NCBI GenBank assembly: GCA_943736015.1
Contig: OX031063.1
Span: 42,982,672 to 43,046,671 of the forward strand
Direction: 5' to 3'
Length of the DNA: 64,000 nucleotides
Source of the DNA: Tridacna crocea
Lineage: Eukaryota; Mollusca; Bivalvia; Cardiida; Cardiidae
This document shows positions 30,146 to 41,544 of this stretch, one piece after another; position 1 is the stretch's first letter; each line of letters starts with the position of its first letter. The notes below the pieces were generated by a model. That model searched no databases. It was not told the origin of the DNA and saw nothing but the letters and a program-made list of their open reading frames with translations. Both the position numbers and the translations under genes were made by a program.

Positions 30146-31493
30146 AAAAGACAAAAGCAGAAAAGAAGAAATTGCTGTATACAGGTGTTTTCTCAATTTC
30201 CAACAATGTTTTCTATCTTAAGGTTACAAATCCCAGCATTTGAATCATGTGATGTAAGCATACCAATTTTTTTTTTTTCCTACATGTAGATCCTGACATA
30301 ACAGTGCATAATGCCTTTGCAGTTGATTGTGATTTTGATTCCATAATTCACGAGTTGAGAAGTAGCAAATTGGTATTAGTCTTCAATAAAATTAAAAAAC
30401 TGCCACAATAAAGCTTAGCTTTGTGTCCTGGATTAAGTGTTGTGAAGAACAAGAGGCTCTTGGAAGCCTGAATTTGATTGACCAACAAGGATTTTGCTTA
30501 TTTTCCAGCAAAAATCACTAATTCTTGACGGAAAAATGTAACATTTCGGAAGTGAAATAAAACTTTTTGACATTTTAAAGGATATTTTGCTTAAGTATTT
30601 ATATTTCATAATCATTGATTAAGAATGGGTGCCAGCCAAGTTTAGTAGGGTGCCGGGTCACACGTGAGCAAGTAAAAGATACTGCGAATGGAATGGATTA
30701 GCAAAAAAATGAACGCAAACGAAAATAGGGACGAATGTATTCCTACCATTTTACCCGTGTTCGCCTTACAAAGATTTATGAAAGTAATACCATGTGTCGG
30801 CCAAAGCAAATGCTTACAGACGTTGAAATTTTTCTTCTGATAAATCGCCTTTTTACACATTGTAGCAAGACCTTTCGATGTTTTACATCACTCATCTCCG
30901 TGACTCTTGGACGACGTAAATAGATGACGAACATTACACCGGATATTGTTTTTAGCCAATATGCGGGTAACCGTTTCAAACAGATCATATTTTGCACCTG
31001 TTAAACTTCTCTTAGTGTTTGTATCATTTTTTTCGATAGAAATCTCGTATTAATTCACATTTTCACGGCATTCCTTTCCAAATGAAATTAAAGAAATTAC
31101 CTCGGAAAGTTTCGGCAATTTCCGACATTTACCATGTGTTCAAACTCGAAGCGGGTCCTGTCGTAGCAAAGAAACAGAACTTTCGAATACATTTCCTGAC
31201 GATTTGGACCCAAGAAAATGCTTGGCTGTTGCAAACACCGATGGAAGGAGACAGGACATCGACGAGATTTAATGGAATTGTTTATCAAGCTCTAATAGCG
31301 GACTACAAAAACTGTAAGTGGATTTCTTGGTGTAAGTATTCGCCCCCTTGAGTTATCACCCCAATTTGATTGGGAACCAATTCTCTGGAGAAATCGTACC
31401 AAAGTTCATGTTGGAAATATAAATTCAAGATGTCAACTTTAAAACCTTTTTCCTTTTATCTTCTAAGTATTTTATTTACCCCCTTTCCTGCTT
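30146..31493. other. Unassigned DNA inside the 6-kb insertion
   Basis: 30640-31340 is relatively CpG-rich with overlapping open frames on both strands (e.g. plus 31082-31351, MKLKKLPRKVSAISDIYHVF...). I recognise no protein family; it may be element-internal. Confidence 0.4.
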
Positions 31494-31672
31494 AATGGGT
31501 GAAATGAAACTCAAACCGATAGAAAAATTCAAATTTAGTTGTTTTTAACGTATTTTTTAGGGAATGATAATACTTCCTTTGAGAGTGTAGATCTAAGATC
31601 AGATTGCACGTTCTGTGCAGTCTGATCATAACCTACACTAGCTTTAAACGATCAGTGAGTCAGGCTTAGCAA
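31494..31672 (+). repeat. Hairpin repeat family D
   Basis: GAAATGAAACTCAAACCGAT; core ATCAGATTGCACGTTCTGTG CAGTCTGATC. Confidence 0.78.
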
Positions 31673-31872
31673 ACTAGTAAGAAATACAAGTGTTGTTTGA
31701 TTGCCATGTCATTCTTGCTAGTGTAAATTTCACACAAACGGGGTTGTTTCAACACCTGTCACAGACATTTATGGATGAAGAGCGAGCGAGCGACTGGCTC
31801 AGATCATAATGACTTGCTAATACATTGGATTCCAGTAACTTGCAAGTCTCATTTATTGGGGTAAATATTTTG

Positions 31873-32041
31873 ATTAAACCTTTACCACACAGTCCCGACT
31901 TTGACGACCCAGCATCTTCTCCTTTTCTCACAATGTTTTCTAACCTGCTGGTAACAAATGTCAATTTTTGAGTTACCTTTATTTTGTCGTCTGGTAGTGC
32001 TTTCATATTGGACCAGTCTAAAATTTTTGTCCTTTGGTAAA
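31873..32041 (-). repeat. Family A MITE, one hairpin arm lost
   Basis: GACGACCCAGCATCTTCTCC joins the left arm directly to the right stem. Confidence 0.75.
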
Positions 32042-32065
32042 GTAATTTTTGTTGTAAAAGTAAAC

Positions 32066-32112
32066 AAAGATCAGACTAAAAGTAAGTGCAGTCTGATCTT
32101 AAATCAACTATG
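32066..32112. repeat. Family D hairpin fragment
   Basis: AGATCAGACT...GTGCAGTCTGATCT. Confidence 0.6.
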
Positions 32113-32202
32113 TCCATATTTTTACCAAAACAAGATAAAAGAAGCCACATTTTTGCCATTTTTTTCTGCCTGAAAATTACATTTCATTTATTTCTACACT
32201 AA

Positions 32203-32333
32203 TCAGTTTCCAGATTTAACAACCTAGACATTATAGGCTTATGAATACATTGCGGAAAAAGAAGAAAACGCTTGTACCCTTCCAAAGGTAAAAACCAATT
32301 TTGAGAGAGTTTTAATTTTTTGTCTGCAATTGT
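32203..32333 (-). repeat. Decayed family A MITE
   Basis: CAGATTTAACAACC and GCGGAAAAAGAAGAAAACGC. Confidence 0.5.
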
Positions 32334-33371
32334 GTCGACCGATGCACCAGCTTGATACAATATACAAGCAAAGGCTACGTTGTCACAGCCAAGATATAGT
32401 TGTATGCATTTATTTCAGATTAAGATTATGTAACAGAGAAAGGTGCATATTTACAAGATTTCGTCGATGTTGTCTTGATGGAGAATGAGTTAGAGGCATC
32501 TAAACATGTGGAGAGGATAAGATAGGACTATGGTAAGCATGAATCATCATTTATCTATATTTTAATAGTTTTTTTTTTTCCTGAAACATTTGATAGACAG
32601 TTGACAAAATTTTTCAAACATCGACTGATCATCAGGGGCACTTAAAACTAACTTTTCATTTTTTATGATGGATTTCAAGAGTAAATAACATGGTGTACAC
32701 AAATTCATGTTTAAAGCATTATCAGTATAAAAATTACGAAAAACTGTGGTCGCATTTGGAATGAAAATATGTAACAACCAATGGATTAGATGAGGATGCG
32801 GAAAGAATGGAGGTTGGACCTTCTTGTTTTACAGCATAAGCACTTAATAAACAAAATATCAGAGAAGAAGTAAATAGACAAAAAAAATGACTAAATTTAG
32901 ATTTCTGCAAATGTCTGGAACATGATTGAGTCTCTAACTTTTGTTGTTTATTTAACAGTTATAAAAATGAATGCATGCCAGAGCTGCAAGTTTTTCTTTC
33001 CACTTCATTCTAAGAAGTCTGTGTACATAAGATCGGTATTCCCACTAATTTTTTAAATCAAATGTTCACTTGCCCCTAGGCTAAAAATCTGTGGGTAAGA
33101 TTTCATATTAGAGGGTATAGCACTAATGGTTCCCATCCAGGGGTAAAGCAATCCATATTGAAAATTTGCAGCAAAAAGGTCCGTTATATTAAGATACTTA
33201 TGTAAATCTATTGCTTACAATCAATAAAAAAACTGAAAAGGCAATTTGAAGTGGCTGATTGGACAATGGGTAGAACAAGGGAACCTGTAAAATATTAAAA
33301 ATCATTCTCTGTAACCAATCGCCAGATTTTGAAATGATTTTGTAGTTCACTAAATACTGTTGTGAACCCTT
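32334..33371. other. Unassigned AT-rich DNA
   Basis: No exon, hairpin or TIR seen; belongs to the interior of the 6-kb insertion. Confidence 0.5.
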
Positions 33372-33609
33372 TTAACCGGCTTTACCCCATAAGGTATTTC
33401 TATGGTATCTCTAATTGACCCTAAATAACAGCAAGGATGACACCATTTCTTATGTGTATATGACACCTTTTGATAGCATAGAAAACATTGCGACAAAAGG
33501 TGGAATTGCTCGTCATGACTCGCGAGCAATTTCACCTTCTGCCGTAATGTTTTCTAAAGACTCCTACAAGCAACGCGTAAAAATGAGTATCTATGGAGTA
33601 AAGGGTTAA
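33372..33609 (-). repeat. Hairpin MITE, family C
   Basis: Only reverse-oriented C copy. The loop has grown by an ATGACTCG insertion (GCTCGTCATGACTCGCGAGC). Shares TTAA 33606-33609 with a family A copy. Confidence 0.9.
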
Positions 33610-33811
33610 ACTAGTTACCAAACAAGGAAATATTAGATGTCCAAATTGAAGCACTTGCACACAAATTAAATGGAACTCTAACACTGAAACTTGTTTCCAG
33701 CAGGGTAGAAAACATTGGGAAAAGGAGAAAATGATGGTAACCAGTATTTTCTCCTTTTCCCACAATGTTTTCCAGAGGCTTCTATCTCAGGGATTGTTTG
33801 GTTAAGGGTTA
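33606..33811 (+). repeat. Hairpin MITE, family A
   Basis: Core GAAAATGATGGTAACCAGTATTTTC; right arm shortened. Confidence 0.85.
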
Positions 33812-34080
33812 GAAATTGTCTGATTTTTTTTTAAACCATGGCAGCCAAAAGGGGGGGGGGCTTATTTTTACTAGGTGCAACCTCAACAAACGTTGCATGA
33901 AGTTGACTCACATATTGTAAGAGTTGTACATATCAGACTTGACTTCAAATTCAAACAAACGAATCACAGTTTTAATTTGATTTTTACAGTGCAGTTGTGA
34001 AGAGTCCACTCTTGGTCGCAAATTTGTGACATAGAACCAGGAATACTAAAGGCTTACTGAATCTGCTCAAACATGACAAA

Positions 34081-34354
34081 AAGGTAGAGAAGAACAAATG
34101 AGCTGCTAATAAGCCCCATGAAGAGGAAACTGAAGAAAAAATTCACAGATTTTAGAAAAAACAGATGACGGAGAAAATCCAGTTAATAAAGAAAAAATTC
34201 AGGAAAAATGAGAATACAGATGAAGATAAATCTTACAGTCCGATTTGATGGTAACCAAACAATCCCAAGTTTTAAACACTCCTATGAAGAAGGTGGAGAA
34301 GAACAAAGTGAGCTGCTTATAAGTTCCATGAAGAGGAAACTGAAGAAAAAATTC
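34081..34354. repeat. Direct repeat pair (~64 bp)
   Basis: GAAGAGGAAACTGAAGAAAA with flanks GAGAAGAACAAA.GAGCTGCT occurs at 34081-34144 and 34290-34354. Confidence 0.8.
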
Positions 34355-34574
34355 AAATCACATTCAGTGACCGCTCTAGTTGTATTTTTGTGTTAGATCA
34401 ATGAGCAGTTTCAGTTAGACCATGGTCAGTTAGGCCATAATGGTCACTATCACCATAAATTAAAAAAGGAAATATTCTACTGTATGAATTGTTCTTGAAT
34501 CTCTATTTCATGCCTGAAATACTGTTGAAAACAGCGTAAAACACAATTCAATCAATCCACATTTCATGAGATTT

Positions 34575-35077
34575 TAATGCATTTTGCACATCTTCAGCTT
34601 GCCTCATATTCATGAAGTATTCATGAATTTGACCAATTTAAAAACTACTTGTCTTCATGAAGTATTCATGAATACTCTACTAGACAATATTCATGAAATT
34701 TCAAGAATATTAATTCATGAAGAATTCATGAAGAAGAAGTGAACAGAAAATGAGACATTGAATTTATGAATAAAAAAATGCATGAAAACTTCATGAAAAA
34801 TGTATGTTCATAAAAAATTCATGAATTTTTCATGAAGATAAACCAATGCTTCATTCATGATTTTTTTAAGAACTTGTATGTGTTCTTGAATTATGAATGT
34901 TTTATGCATTTTATCCTTCATGAACAATTCATGAACCATCATTTCACGATTTTTTCATGAATTTGTCTCATTTTCTGTTCACTTCTTATTCATGAAGTAT
35001 TCATGAATTCAACTCATGAACACTTCATGTTGTTTTCATGAAATGTTCATGAAGAATTCATAAACACGACACAGGGG
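34575..35077. repeat. Right TTCATGAA cluster
   Basis: More than twenty TTCATGAA-type octamers in about 480 bp, both as TATTCATGAAT and ACTTCATGAA forms, reaching the CAGGGG terminus. Confidence 0.92.
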
Positions 35078-35417
35078 CAGTCTATAAATTTGTCCTTTTG
35101 TAAAGAGTTAAAGCACACTAATAATTACTTTTGCAAGATTACTTGACAAAAACTACAGTACAGTGTGGTCTTGAATCTGACAGACTACTGGCTGTACCGA
35201 ACAGTTTGACCAGAATTTCTAGTGAAAGGCAACATTGAAATCCTAAAAATCTTTTGATCCTGGTACCAGCTTAGCCAGTTTTTATACAGGCCTGAAGAAA
35301 AAAGTTTTCAAAAAGAATGTTCTGAGAAAAATTTCAGAATTTGAGTCAGTTTAATTTTGTTATCTTCAATCACAGTCATGTCAATGCCGGTAAGTATAAA
35401 ATTCATATTTACAAGAC

Positions 35418-35648
35418 TAATCCTTAATCACACAATCTGGAGTTTCAATGACCCTGAAGAGGAAGGCTTTTGAAAACATTGTGGGAGGAAAAGGATAAGA
35501 TACTAGTATCCAGCTTCTTCTCCTTTTCCAACTTTGTTTTTTATGCCAATTCAAAGACATCTTCATTTGAGCGGAATTTATTTTGTCGTCTGCATTATGC
35601 TTTGACTTTGTCCGAGTCCAAAAATTTTATAGTTCGGTAAAGAGTTAA
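35418..35648 (-). repeat. Hairpin MITE, family A (old)
   Basis: Hairpin mutated (AAGATACTAGTATCCAGCTT) though a new palindrome GATACTAGTATC has arisen at its tip. Confidence 0.75.
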
Positions 35649-36069
35649 TAATCTAAATGGATGAGATGGACTGCTTATGCCAATTATTTAGATGGTTTGT
35701 CCTAGAAATTAGACTTAAAACAGCATCTTAAACAGTTGGTGAATAATGTCTCTTGGTTTTGTCAAGGTGATTTGTCATTCAAGCATTTTTTCAACAGTGT
35801 TGCTATGGCTATTAATGTCCCAGTGCTTCATGATAAACACCATTTGTAACCAACAAGCCTATCTGTATCCATAGGATGTTACAAGAATAACAGTTATCTA
35901 AAGGATCTGACAGGTAAGACCTGTTTTTTATCCCCCTTCACTTGTCGGCTCCAAACTCTTTCTGTTACTCAACTCTTTCACCAGAGTGAAAACTTTGACT
36001 AGCTAAATTCAAAGCATTCATAGAATGACAAATAGATGTGGCTTACAGGAAATTGTCTTTATAATAGTA

Positions 36070-36360
36070 TTAACTCTTCAACAAATGACAAATTTATAGA
36101 CTTATAGACTGATCCAAATTGAAAGCATTTGCAGATGACAAAATAAATGTGACTGAAAAATCAAAATTTGATTTGGGAATGGTAGAAAACATTGTCACTT
36201 GCAGATGACAAAATAAAGGCAACTCAAAAATTGAAATTTGTTTCCAGTTGGGTAGAAAACTTAGTGCTGGTTACAAGCATTTTCTCCTTTTCCCACAATG
36301 TTTTCAATAGTCTTCTTTCTCAGGGTCGTTAAAAGTCAGGATTGTGTGGCAAAGAGTTAA
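36070..36360 (+). repeat. Chimeric family A MITE
   Basis: The left arm is present twice (GCAGATGACAAAATAAA at about 36131 and 36204) before a single hairpin that lacks its left stem; ends intact. Confidence 0.8.
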
Positions 36361-36439
36361 GCAACATTAAATTTGTCATCTGCAAATGCTTTGAATTTGG
36401 ACCAGTCTAAAATATTGTTGTGTAGTAAAGACTTTTAAC
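36361..36439 (-). repeat. Right-arm family A piece
   Basis: TTTGTCATCTGCAAATGCTT to GTAGTAAAGAC, directly after the previous copy's TTAA. Confidence 0.7.
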
Positions 36440-36465
36440 TGTTATCCTACTAAATAACTAGAATC

Positions 36466-36642
36466 AAACTTTTAGTTCTATAGTAGAAACCAAAATATTG
36501 ATATTTCAAAGTTTTGTTTGGGGAATAATATCTCCTTCTCGAATAGTGTAGATCCAGGATCAGACTGCACATCCTACGCAGTCTGATCTTGATCTATATT
36601 GTGCAAAAGGTCAATGAGTCGCGCTTAGAAGCTTAAGAGTTA
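36466..36642 (+). repeat. Hairpin repeat family D
   Basis: Core ATCAGACTGCACATCCTACG CAGTCTGATC; right end CGCTTAGAAGCTTAAGAGTTAA. Confidence 0.78.
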
Positions 36643-36944
36643 AAGACAGAATCCGATATCTTCACTTACTTCTGTTTTCTACACCTGTGGATAATAAAAC
36701 AAGTATTACTGGAAAGTAAGAAACAATAATGCCCCACATGAGCTCATCTAAATCTCGTAAGGTCTTTCATAGCATCTTGCATGTTAAGTTATATTTGAGC
36801 AAACTTGGCTGCTTCCCACATTAACCAAAACCAAAAACAGCACTAGCCTCATAGATCAGAAATAAACCTATCAATTTCAAACAAATCTAAGAAATATGAC
36901 TAAATAATTGCAATGTCAATGTTGCTTCTACCGACAGAGTTTTA

Positions 36945-37055
36945 GCAAGGCAGACAGCATACGTCAATGACCAGGCTGTGCACTTTGTGCAGCCTGATCT
37001 ACATCTACACTGGCCACAAAGGCAACTATAGTCATGAAAGACGCTGTAGGGGTTA
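36945..37055. repeat. Family D hairpin with paired base change
   Basis: Core CAGGCTGTGCACTTTGTGCA GCCTG: the usual AGACTG/CAGTCT pair is AGGCTG/CAGCCT here, so both arms changed. Confidence 0.75.
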
Positions 37056-37224
37056 ATGGCTCCATGTAATCTGTTTGCACAAATACCGAGGATAAAATGG
37101 AAATTTTCTCATTTTACTTTTCTCAGCACCAAATAGATCTAGATAAATTCAACTTCTTCCAACTACTAAAACTAAAATCTATTAACACTAAAAAAAGGAA
37201 TGCAATGCTCTGTAAAAAGGGGGC

Positions 37225-37451
37225 TTAACCCTTTACCATACGATGACTTTTAACACCCCTGAAAGAAACGGCTTTTGAAAACATTGTGGTAAAAGGAGAA
37301 AAATGCTGGTTACCAGCATTTTCTCCTTTTCCCACAATGTTTTCTTCCCTACCAAAGAAAACTCATTTAATATGAGCCACGTTGAAACTGTCATCAGTTA
37401 ATGTTTTCAATTCGGACAGGACTAAAATCTTGTCGTGTGGTAAAGGGTTAA
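37225..37451 (-). repeat. Hairpin MITE, family A
   Basis: Complete; one extra A in the left arm (GAGAAAAATGCTGG). Confidence 0.9.
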
Positions 37452-37591
37452 TGCATCTCTATTATGCATAATACCAGCCCAAGTCATCACATTATAATGA
37501 ACCATAAAAGGCACTTTTTGAACAACCAACTTGATCATGTGGTAGACTGGTCCTTTGACTTACAGTAAACTGACTAAAATCCAAAAGTTTC

Positions 37592-37634
37592 GGCCCAGGT
37601 CAGCCCGCACAGACTGCCCAGGATGACCTGGGCC
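37592..37634. repeat. Hairpin GGCCCAGGTCA...TGACCTGGGCC
   Basis: Perfect 11-bp arms around a 21-nt spacer (GCCCGCACAGACTGCCCAGGA), part of a small bivalve-type hairpin repeat that probably spans 37560-37690. Confidence 0.75.
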
Positions 37635-37970
37635 TATACATTTTTAGCAGATGCATTAAGCCACCTTTTCACAGAGTACAGCTCATTTTTTTTTTTTAAA
37701 TTTTAAAGGCTTGATAATAAAAGTGAAGCATTTCAAAGTCACACAGCACATTCTGTGCAGTCTGATTAGTCAACGAAAGCCCAAGTACTTACTTTTTGTG
37801 CTCAAAAGTGAATGCAATAAAATAAAACTCACGATCACTTTCTAATTCCTCTCTATATAACAAAATAACATATTTTGAGAAATTCATTTCATTGCCAAGA
37901 CAGCTGTGTTTACAGGAACATTTCCCATTCATAATGTTAACATATCCCTGCAATCATCTAGACTCTTCAA

Positions 37971-38197
37971 TTGAACTCTTTACCAAAAACAAAATTTTAG
38001 ACTGGTCCAAATTGAAAGCATTTGCAGACGACAAAATAAAAGTTACTGAAAATTTGAAATTTGTTTTGTGAAGGGTAGAAAACATTGTGGAAAAGAAGAA
38101 AATGCAGGTAACCAGCATTTTCTCTTTTTCTCACAATGTTTTCAAAAGGCTTCTTTCTCAGGGTCGTAAAAGTCGGGCTTGAGCGGTAAAGAGTTAA
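37971..38197 (+). repeat. Hairpin MITE, family A
   Basis: Left TTAA degraded to TTGA; right TTAA 38194-38197 shared with the next copy. Confidence 0.88.
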
Positions 38198-38728
38198 CTC
38201 ATCATCACACAGTCCTGAGTTTAACCATACAACAAAATATAAGGCATGATGATAATCCAACTCGAAAGCATTTGCAGACGATAATTTTCATTGTGGCTCC
38301 AATGACGCAATTTTTCTTTGATGGAGTAGCAAATTTTGTGGGAAAAGGAGAAAATGCTGGTTACCAGCATTTTCTCCTTTTCCAACACAGTTTTCTAGCT
38401 TTTCCAAGACAAGTTCCATCTGTTGGGATACATTTAACCCTTTACTCCATAGATACTCATTTCTACACATTGCTTGTAGGAGCCTTTGGCAAACATTGTC
38501 GCAAAAGGTGAAATTGGTCGTGACGAGCAATTTCACCTTTTGCAACAATGTTTTCTATGCTATGAAAAGGTGTCATATACACATAAGAAACAGCTTCATC
38601 CTTGCTGTTATTTAGGGTCAATTAACAGATACCATAGAAATGCCTTAAGAGGTAATGGGTTAAATTGTCATCTGCATCTGCTTTGAATTTGAGCAAGTCT
38701 ATATTATACTCCTATGGTAAAAAGTTAA
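38194..38728. repeat. Family A MITE with two like arms, split by family C
   Basis: Left flank of the hairpin carries the plus left arm (CGAAAGCATTTGCAGACGAT); the right flank carries its inverse (ATTGTCATCTGCATCTGCTT), so nearly the whole copy is one long inverted repeat. It is interrupted at TTAA: 38434-38437 ... 38660-38663. Confidence 0.78.
38434..38663 (+). repeat. Hairpin MITE, family C (inserted in family A)
   Basis: Complete C element between duplicated TTAA; the outer copy reads ATACATTTAAATTGTCATCT across the empty site. Confidence 0.93.
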
Positions 38729-39162
38729 AAGCCCTCTTGCCATAGCATGACTCATCTTCAAGAGAACAATTGAAAATATTTTCTATAAATTTCTTCTTTT
38801 GCCATAATATTCTCACCACTGCATGATCTTTATATACAAAATATTGTCAGCAGGAGTTAATTAGATAACAATATCTTGAGAGAGTTCAAACACCGAGCTC
38901 ATAATTATTATCATCAGAGATATCTACAGCTTTCTAATTTAGGCACCTACAGCTGGTATTCTAATTTACCTTGATTGTATACAAAAAAATAACCTGGTGA
39001 TTGATCTATAGGTTAAAATGCTCTTGTAATGCCAGAGAAAAAAATACTCCAGGAAAATTATTATTGTGTATGCTTTCTCATGCATTTGTATCACAACACT
39101 AAATCATTTTTCACTGCCTTATTTTCTTTACAGTTTTACCTCTATCATAGTTGCCAGTGCAT

Positions 39163-39390
39163 TTAACCCATTACCACACAATCCCTACTTCTGACGACCC
39201 TGAAAAAGAAGCCTCTTTAAAACATTGAGGGAAAAGGAGAAAATGCTGGTTACCAGCATTTTCTCCTTTTCCCACAATGTTTTCTACACTTCACAAAGCA
39301 AATTTCAAATTTTCAGTCACTTTTTTTTTGTTGTCTGCAAATGCTTTCAATTTTGGCAAGCCTAAATACTGTCGTTAGGTAATGAGTTAA
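39163..39390 (-). repeat. Hairpin MITE, family A
   Basis: Complete, intact inner hairpin. Confidence 0.92.
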
Positions 39391-39408
39391 CTGTAAAGTC
39401 CAGGATTT

Positions 39409-39628
39409 CCACAAACCTTTTCCTGCGTTGTTACGACTCTGAGGTTGAAGCCTCTTGAAAATATTGTGGGAAAAGGAGAAAATGCTGGTAACTAGCATTG
39501 TCTCCTTTTCCCACAATGTTTTCTACCCTTTCCAAATCAAATTTCAATTTTTGATTCACAGTTATTTTGTCGTCTGCAAATGCTTACAATTTGAGCAAGT
39601 CCAAAATTTTGTCATTTGGTAAAGAGTT
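39409..39628 (-). repeat. Hairpin MITE, family A
   Basis: Left terminus lost; hairpin has two mismatches. Confidence 0.82.
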
Positions 39629-40194
39629 TAGGATATGCCGCCATAGTGATTGAGATTTGTGAAAGATCACCTTTCATCACCAAAATCGTACCTATTTGGC
39701 TAAAATACGCGTAATCCTTAATCAATGTGGGAAACAAGTATTTAATCTGCCAATCAATTACGCAATATTAGAGTCTAAGCCAAATCTGTTTTTTTTTTTG
39801 GCAATGAAAGGCGATGTTACTCAAATCCCATTGGCGTGCCTTATCCTAAGTCTGTATGTAAAACACCATTTCGAACCCACTGCATTGTATTTGAACAAAT
39901 CCTTTCACAATGGCTATAATTGCTTCTATACAAAAATGTTGCTCTATCACAACTCGCTTACAACTTCTGGTTAACAAACCTTCCAGCATAACCAACTGTA
40001 TTTCAATTTTTATGCCATGATTTCTGTATAAGAGTGAGAAAACAATGTTGAGATATCCAAGAAAATAATAAATTTATATACTGTGAACTTAGAATTGTTT
40101 TTAAAAGCATCCTGGGTTGGTTGTATCCATCATAACAGTCTCAGAAGGACAATTCTTTAGAGTATATCCATGGCATATGTTTCTGTAAAAAACT
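39629..40194. other. Unique-looking intron
   Basis: Contains a 92-codon open frame (39696-39974, MAKIRVILNQCGKQVFNLPI...) without family resemblance or splice context; judged chance. Confidence 0.45.
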
Positions 40195-40423
40195 TTAACC
40201 CATTACCAAACGACAGAATTTTAGGCTTGTCCAAATTGAAAGGAATTGCAGACGACAAAATAAAAGTGACTGAAAATTTGAAATTCGTTTTGTGAAGGGT
40301 AGAAAACATTGTGGGAAAAGAAGAATATGCTGGTTACCAGCATTTTCTCCTTTTCCAACAATGTTTTCTTAAAGCTTCTTTCTCAGGGGCGTCAGGAGTA
40401 GGGATTGTGTGGTAATGGGTTAA
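40195..40423 (+). repeat. Hairpin MITE, family A
   Basis: Complete; one stem arm has GAAGAATATG against CATTTTCTCC. Confidence 0.92.
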
Positions 40424-40554
40424 AAGACACTACACTTTTATACAAAAGGAAAGTCTTCCCTCATCACACTCTGACTTACCGGTAATTTATGGATCATCAT
40501 ATGCCATTATGGATGAAGAAAAATGAAGCATCATCAGCCATATTTTTGTATTCT

Positions 40555-40782
40555 TTAATCCTTTCCCAAACGACAAATTTCAGACTCTTCGAAACTGAAA
40601 GAGTTTGCAGACGACAATTTCAAAAATGATAAAAATAGCAGAAAGTTCTCCAAATGGGTAGGAAACACTGTGGGAAAAGGAGAAATTGCTCATTACGAAC
40701 AATTTCTCCTTTTCCCACAGTATTTCAAAAGACTTGTACTGCAGACACGTAAAAACAAGGGCTTGTTCGGGAAAGGGTCAAC
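40555..40782 (+). repeat. Hairpin MITE, family B
   Basis: Core TTGCTCATTACGAACAATTT. Right end GGGTCAA is shared with the following A copy. Confidence 0.9.
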
Positions 40783-41003
40783 TCTTTACCAAACGGCAAC
40801 ACTTTTGATAAGACCAGATTGAAAGCATTTTGCAGACGAGAAATTCGGTGCAGCTAAAATGATTATTTCTGTCATAGATACTAAATGGAAACATTACAGG
40901 AAAAGGAGATAATGCTAATTACCAGCATATTCTTCATTTCCAGTAATATTTTCAGAACTTCTTCAGGGTTGTTAAAACTCAGGACTGTGTGGTAAAGTGT
41001 TAA
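40779..41003 (+). repeat. Hairpin MITE, family A (old)
   Basis: Starts TCAACTCTTTACCAAACG; core GATAATGCTAATTACCAGCATATTC. Confidence 0.8.
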
Positions 41004-41309
41004 GCAACTTAACTTTATTAGGCTCTTTCTGAAATGGCAAAAATATCTAAAAACATTTTATTTTCCCACTAACTGACTCTCTTCTTGATTCTGGATTTTA
41101 TCAAACAAAAATTGTACAATTAGCTTCCATAATGAGAAGATTATGATGCTTCATTAAATTTTAGACTTTTGTTTGTTGTGCAGTTATATTTTGAAAATTG
41201 CACCCAGAAACTGTGAGCTATCTGTATTTCTGAAACAATCTTTTCATATCATGTTCATATTACATAATATTGTTTACAGCTTGGAAACATTACATGATGT
41301 TCTTTGTGC

Positions 41310-41450
41310 TATCCCTTTACCATTTTGAGTTTTAAAAACCCTGAGGATGAAAGCCTTTGAAAATCTTGTCAGGAAAGGAGAAAATGCTAGTGTCTCCAAA
41401 TGCTTTCAATTTGGACAAGTTCAAAATTTTGTCATTTAGTAAAGAATTGA
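41310..41450 (-). repeat. Family A MITE, internal deletion
   Basis: Left arm to GAAAATGCTAG, then jumps to TGTCTCCAAATGCTTTC. Confidence 0.75.
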
Positions 41451-41544
41451 ATCACATTCAGTTTTGTTCTCTGCATAATTTAGCCTTGGAATTGGACAAG
41501 TCTAAAATGTTTGTTGATGAGATATAAACAATTTAACACTTAAG

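Larger units (their letters stand above)
29099..35077. mobile_element. 5,979-bp insertion with TTCATGAA-rich ends
   Basis: Bounded by CCCCTG and CAGGGG (short inverted termini) and a CA on both sides. The outer few hundred bases at each end are dense in the palindrome TTCATGAA and variants (TATTCATGAAT), unlike anything else in the window. The interior is an accumulation of other repeats (Helitron-like piece, family A, C and D MITEs) and AT-rich DNA, with no recognisable transposase, so it looks non-autonomous or long dead. Confidence 0.72.
28904..35111 (-). repeat. Family A MITE split by a 6-kb insertion
   Basis: Left part 28904-29098 stops inside CTTTCAATTTGGACCA; the missing end, CAGTCTATAAATTTGTCC...AAAGAGTTAA, is at 35078-35111. 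The two fit the family A consensus TTTGGACCAGTCTAAAATTT with CA present on both sides. Confidence 0.88.

Noticed and set aside
30640-31350. Transposase or host gene in the 6-kb insertion
   Set aside because: Open frames on both strands but no catalytic motif, zinc finger or conserved block recognised.
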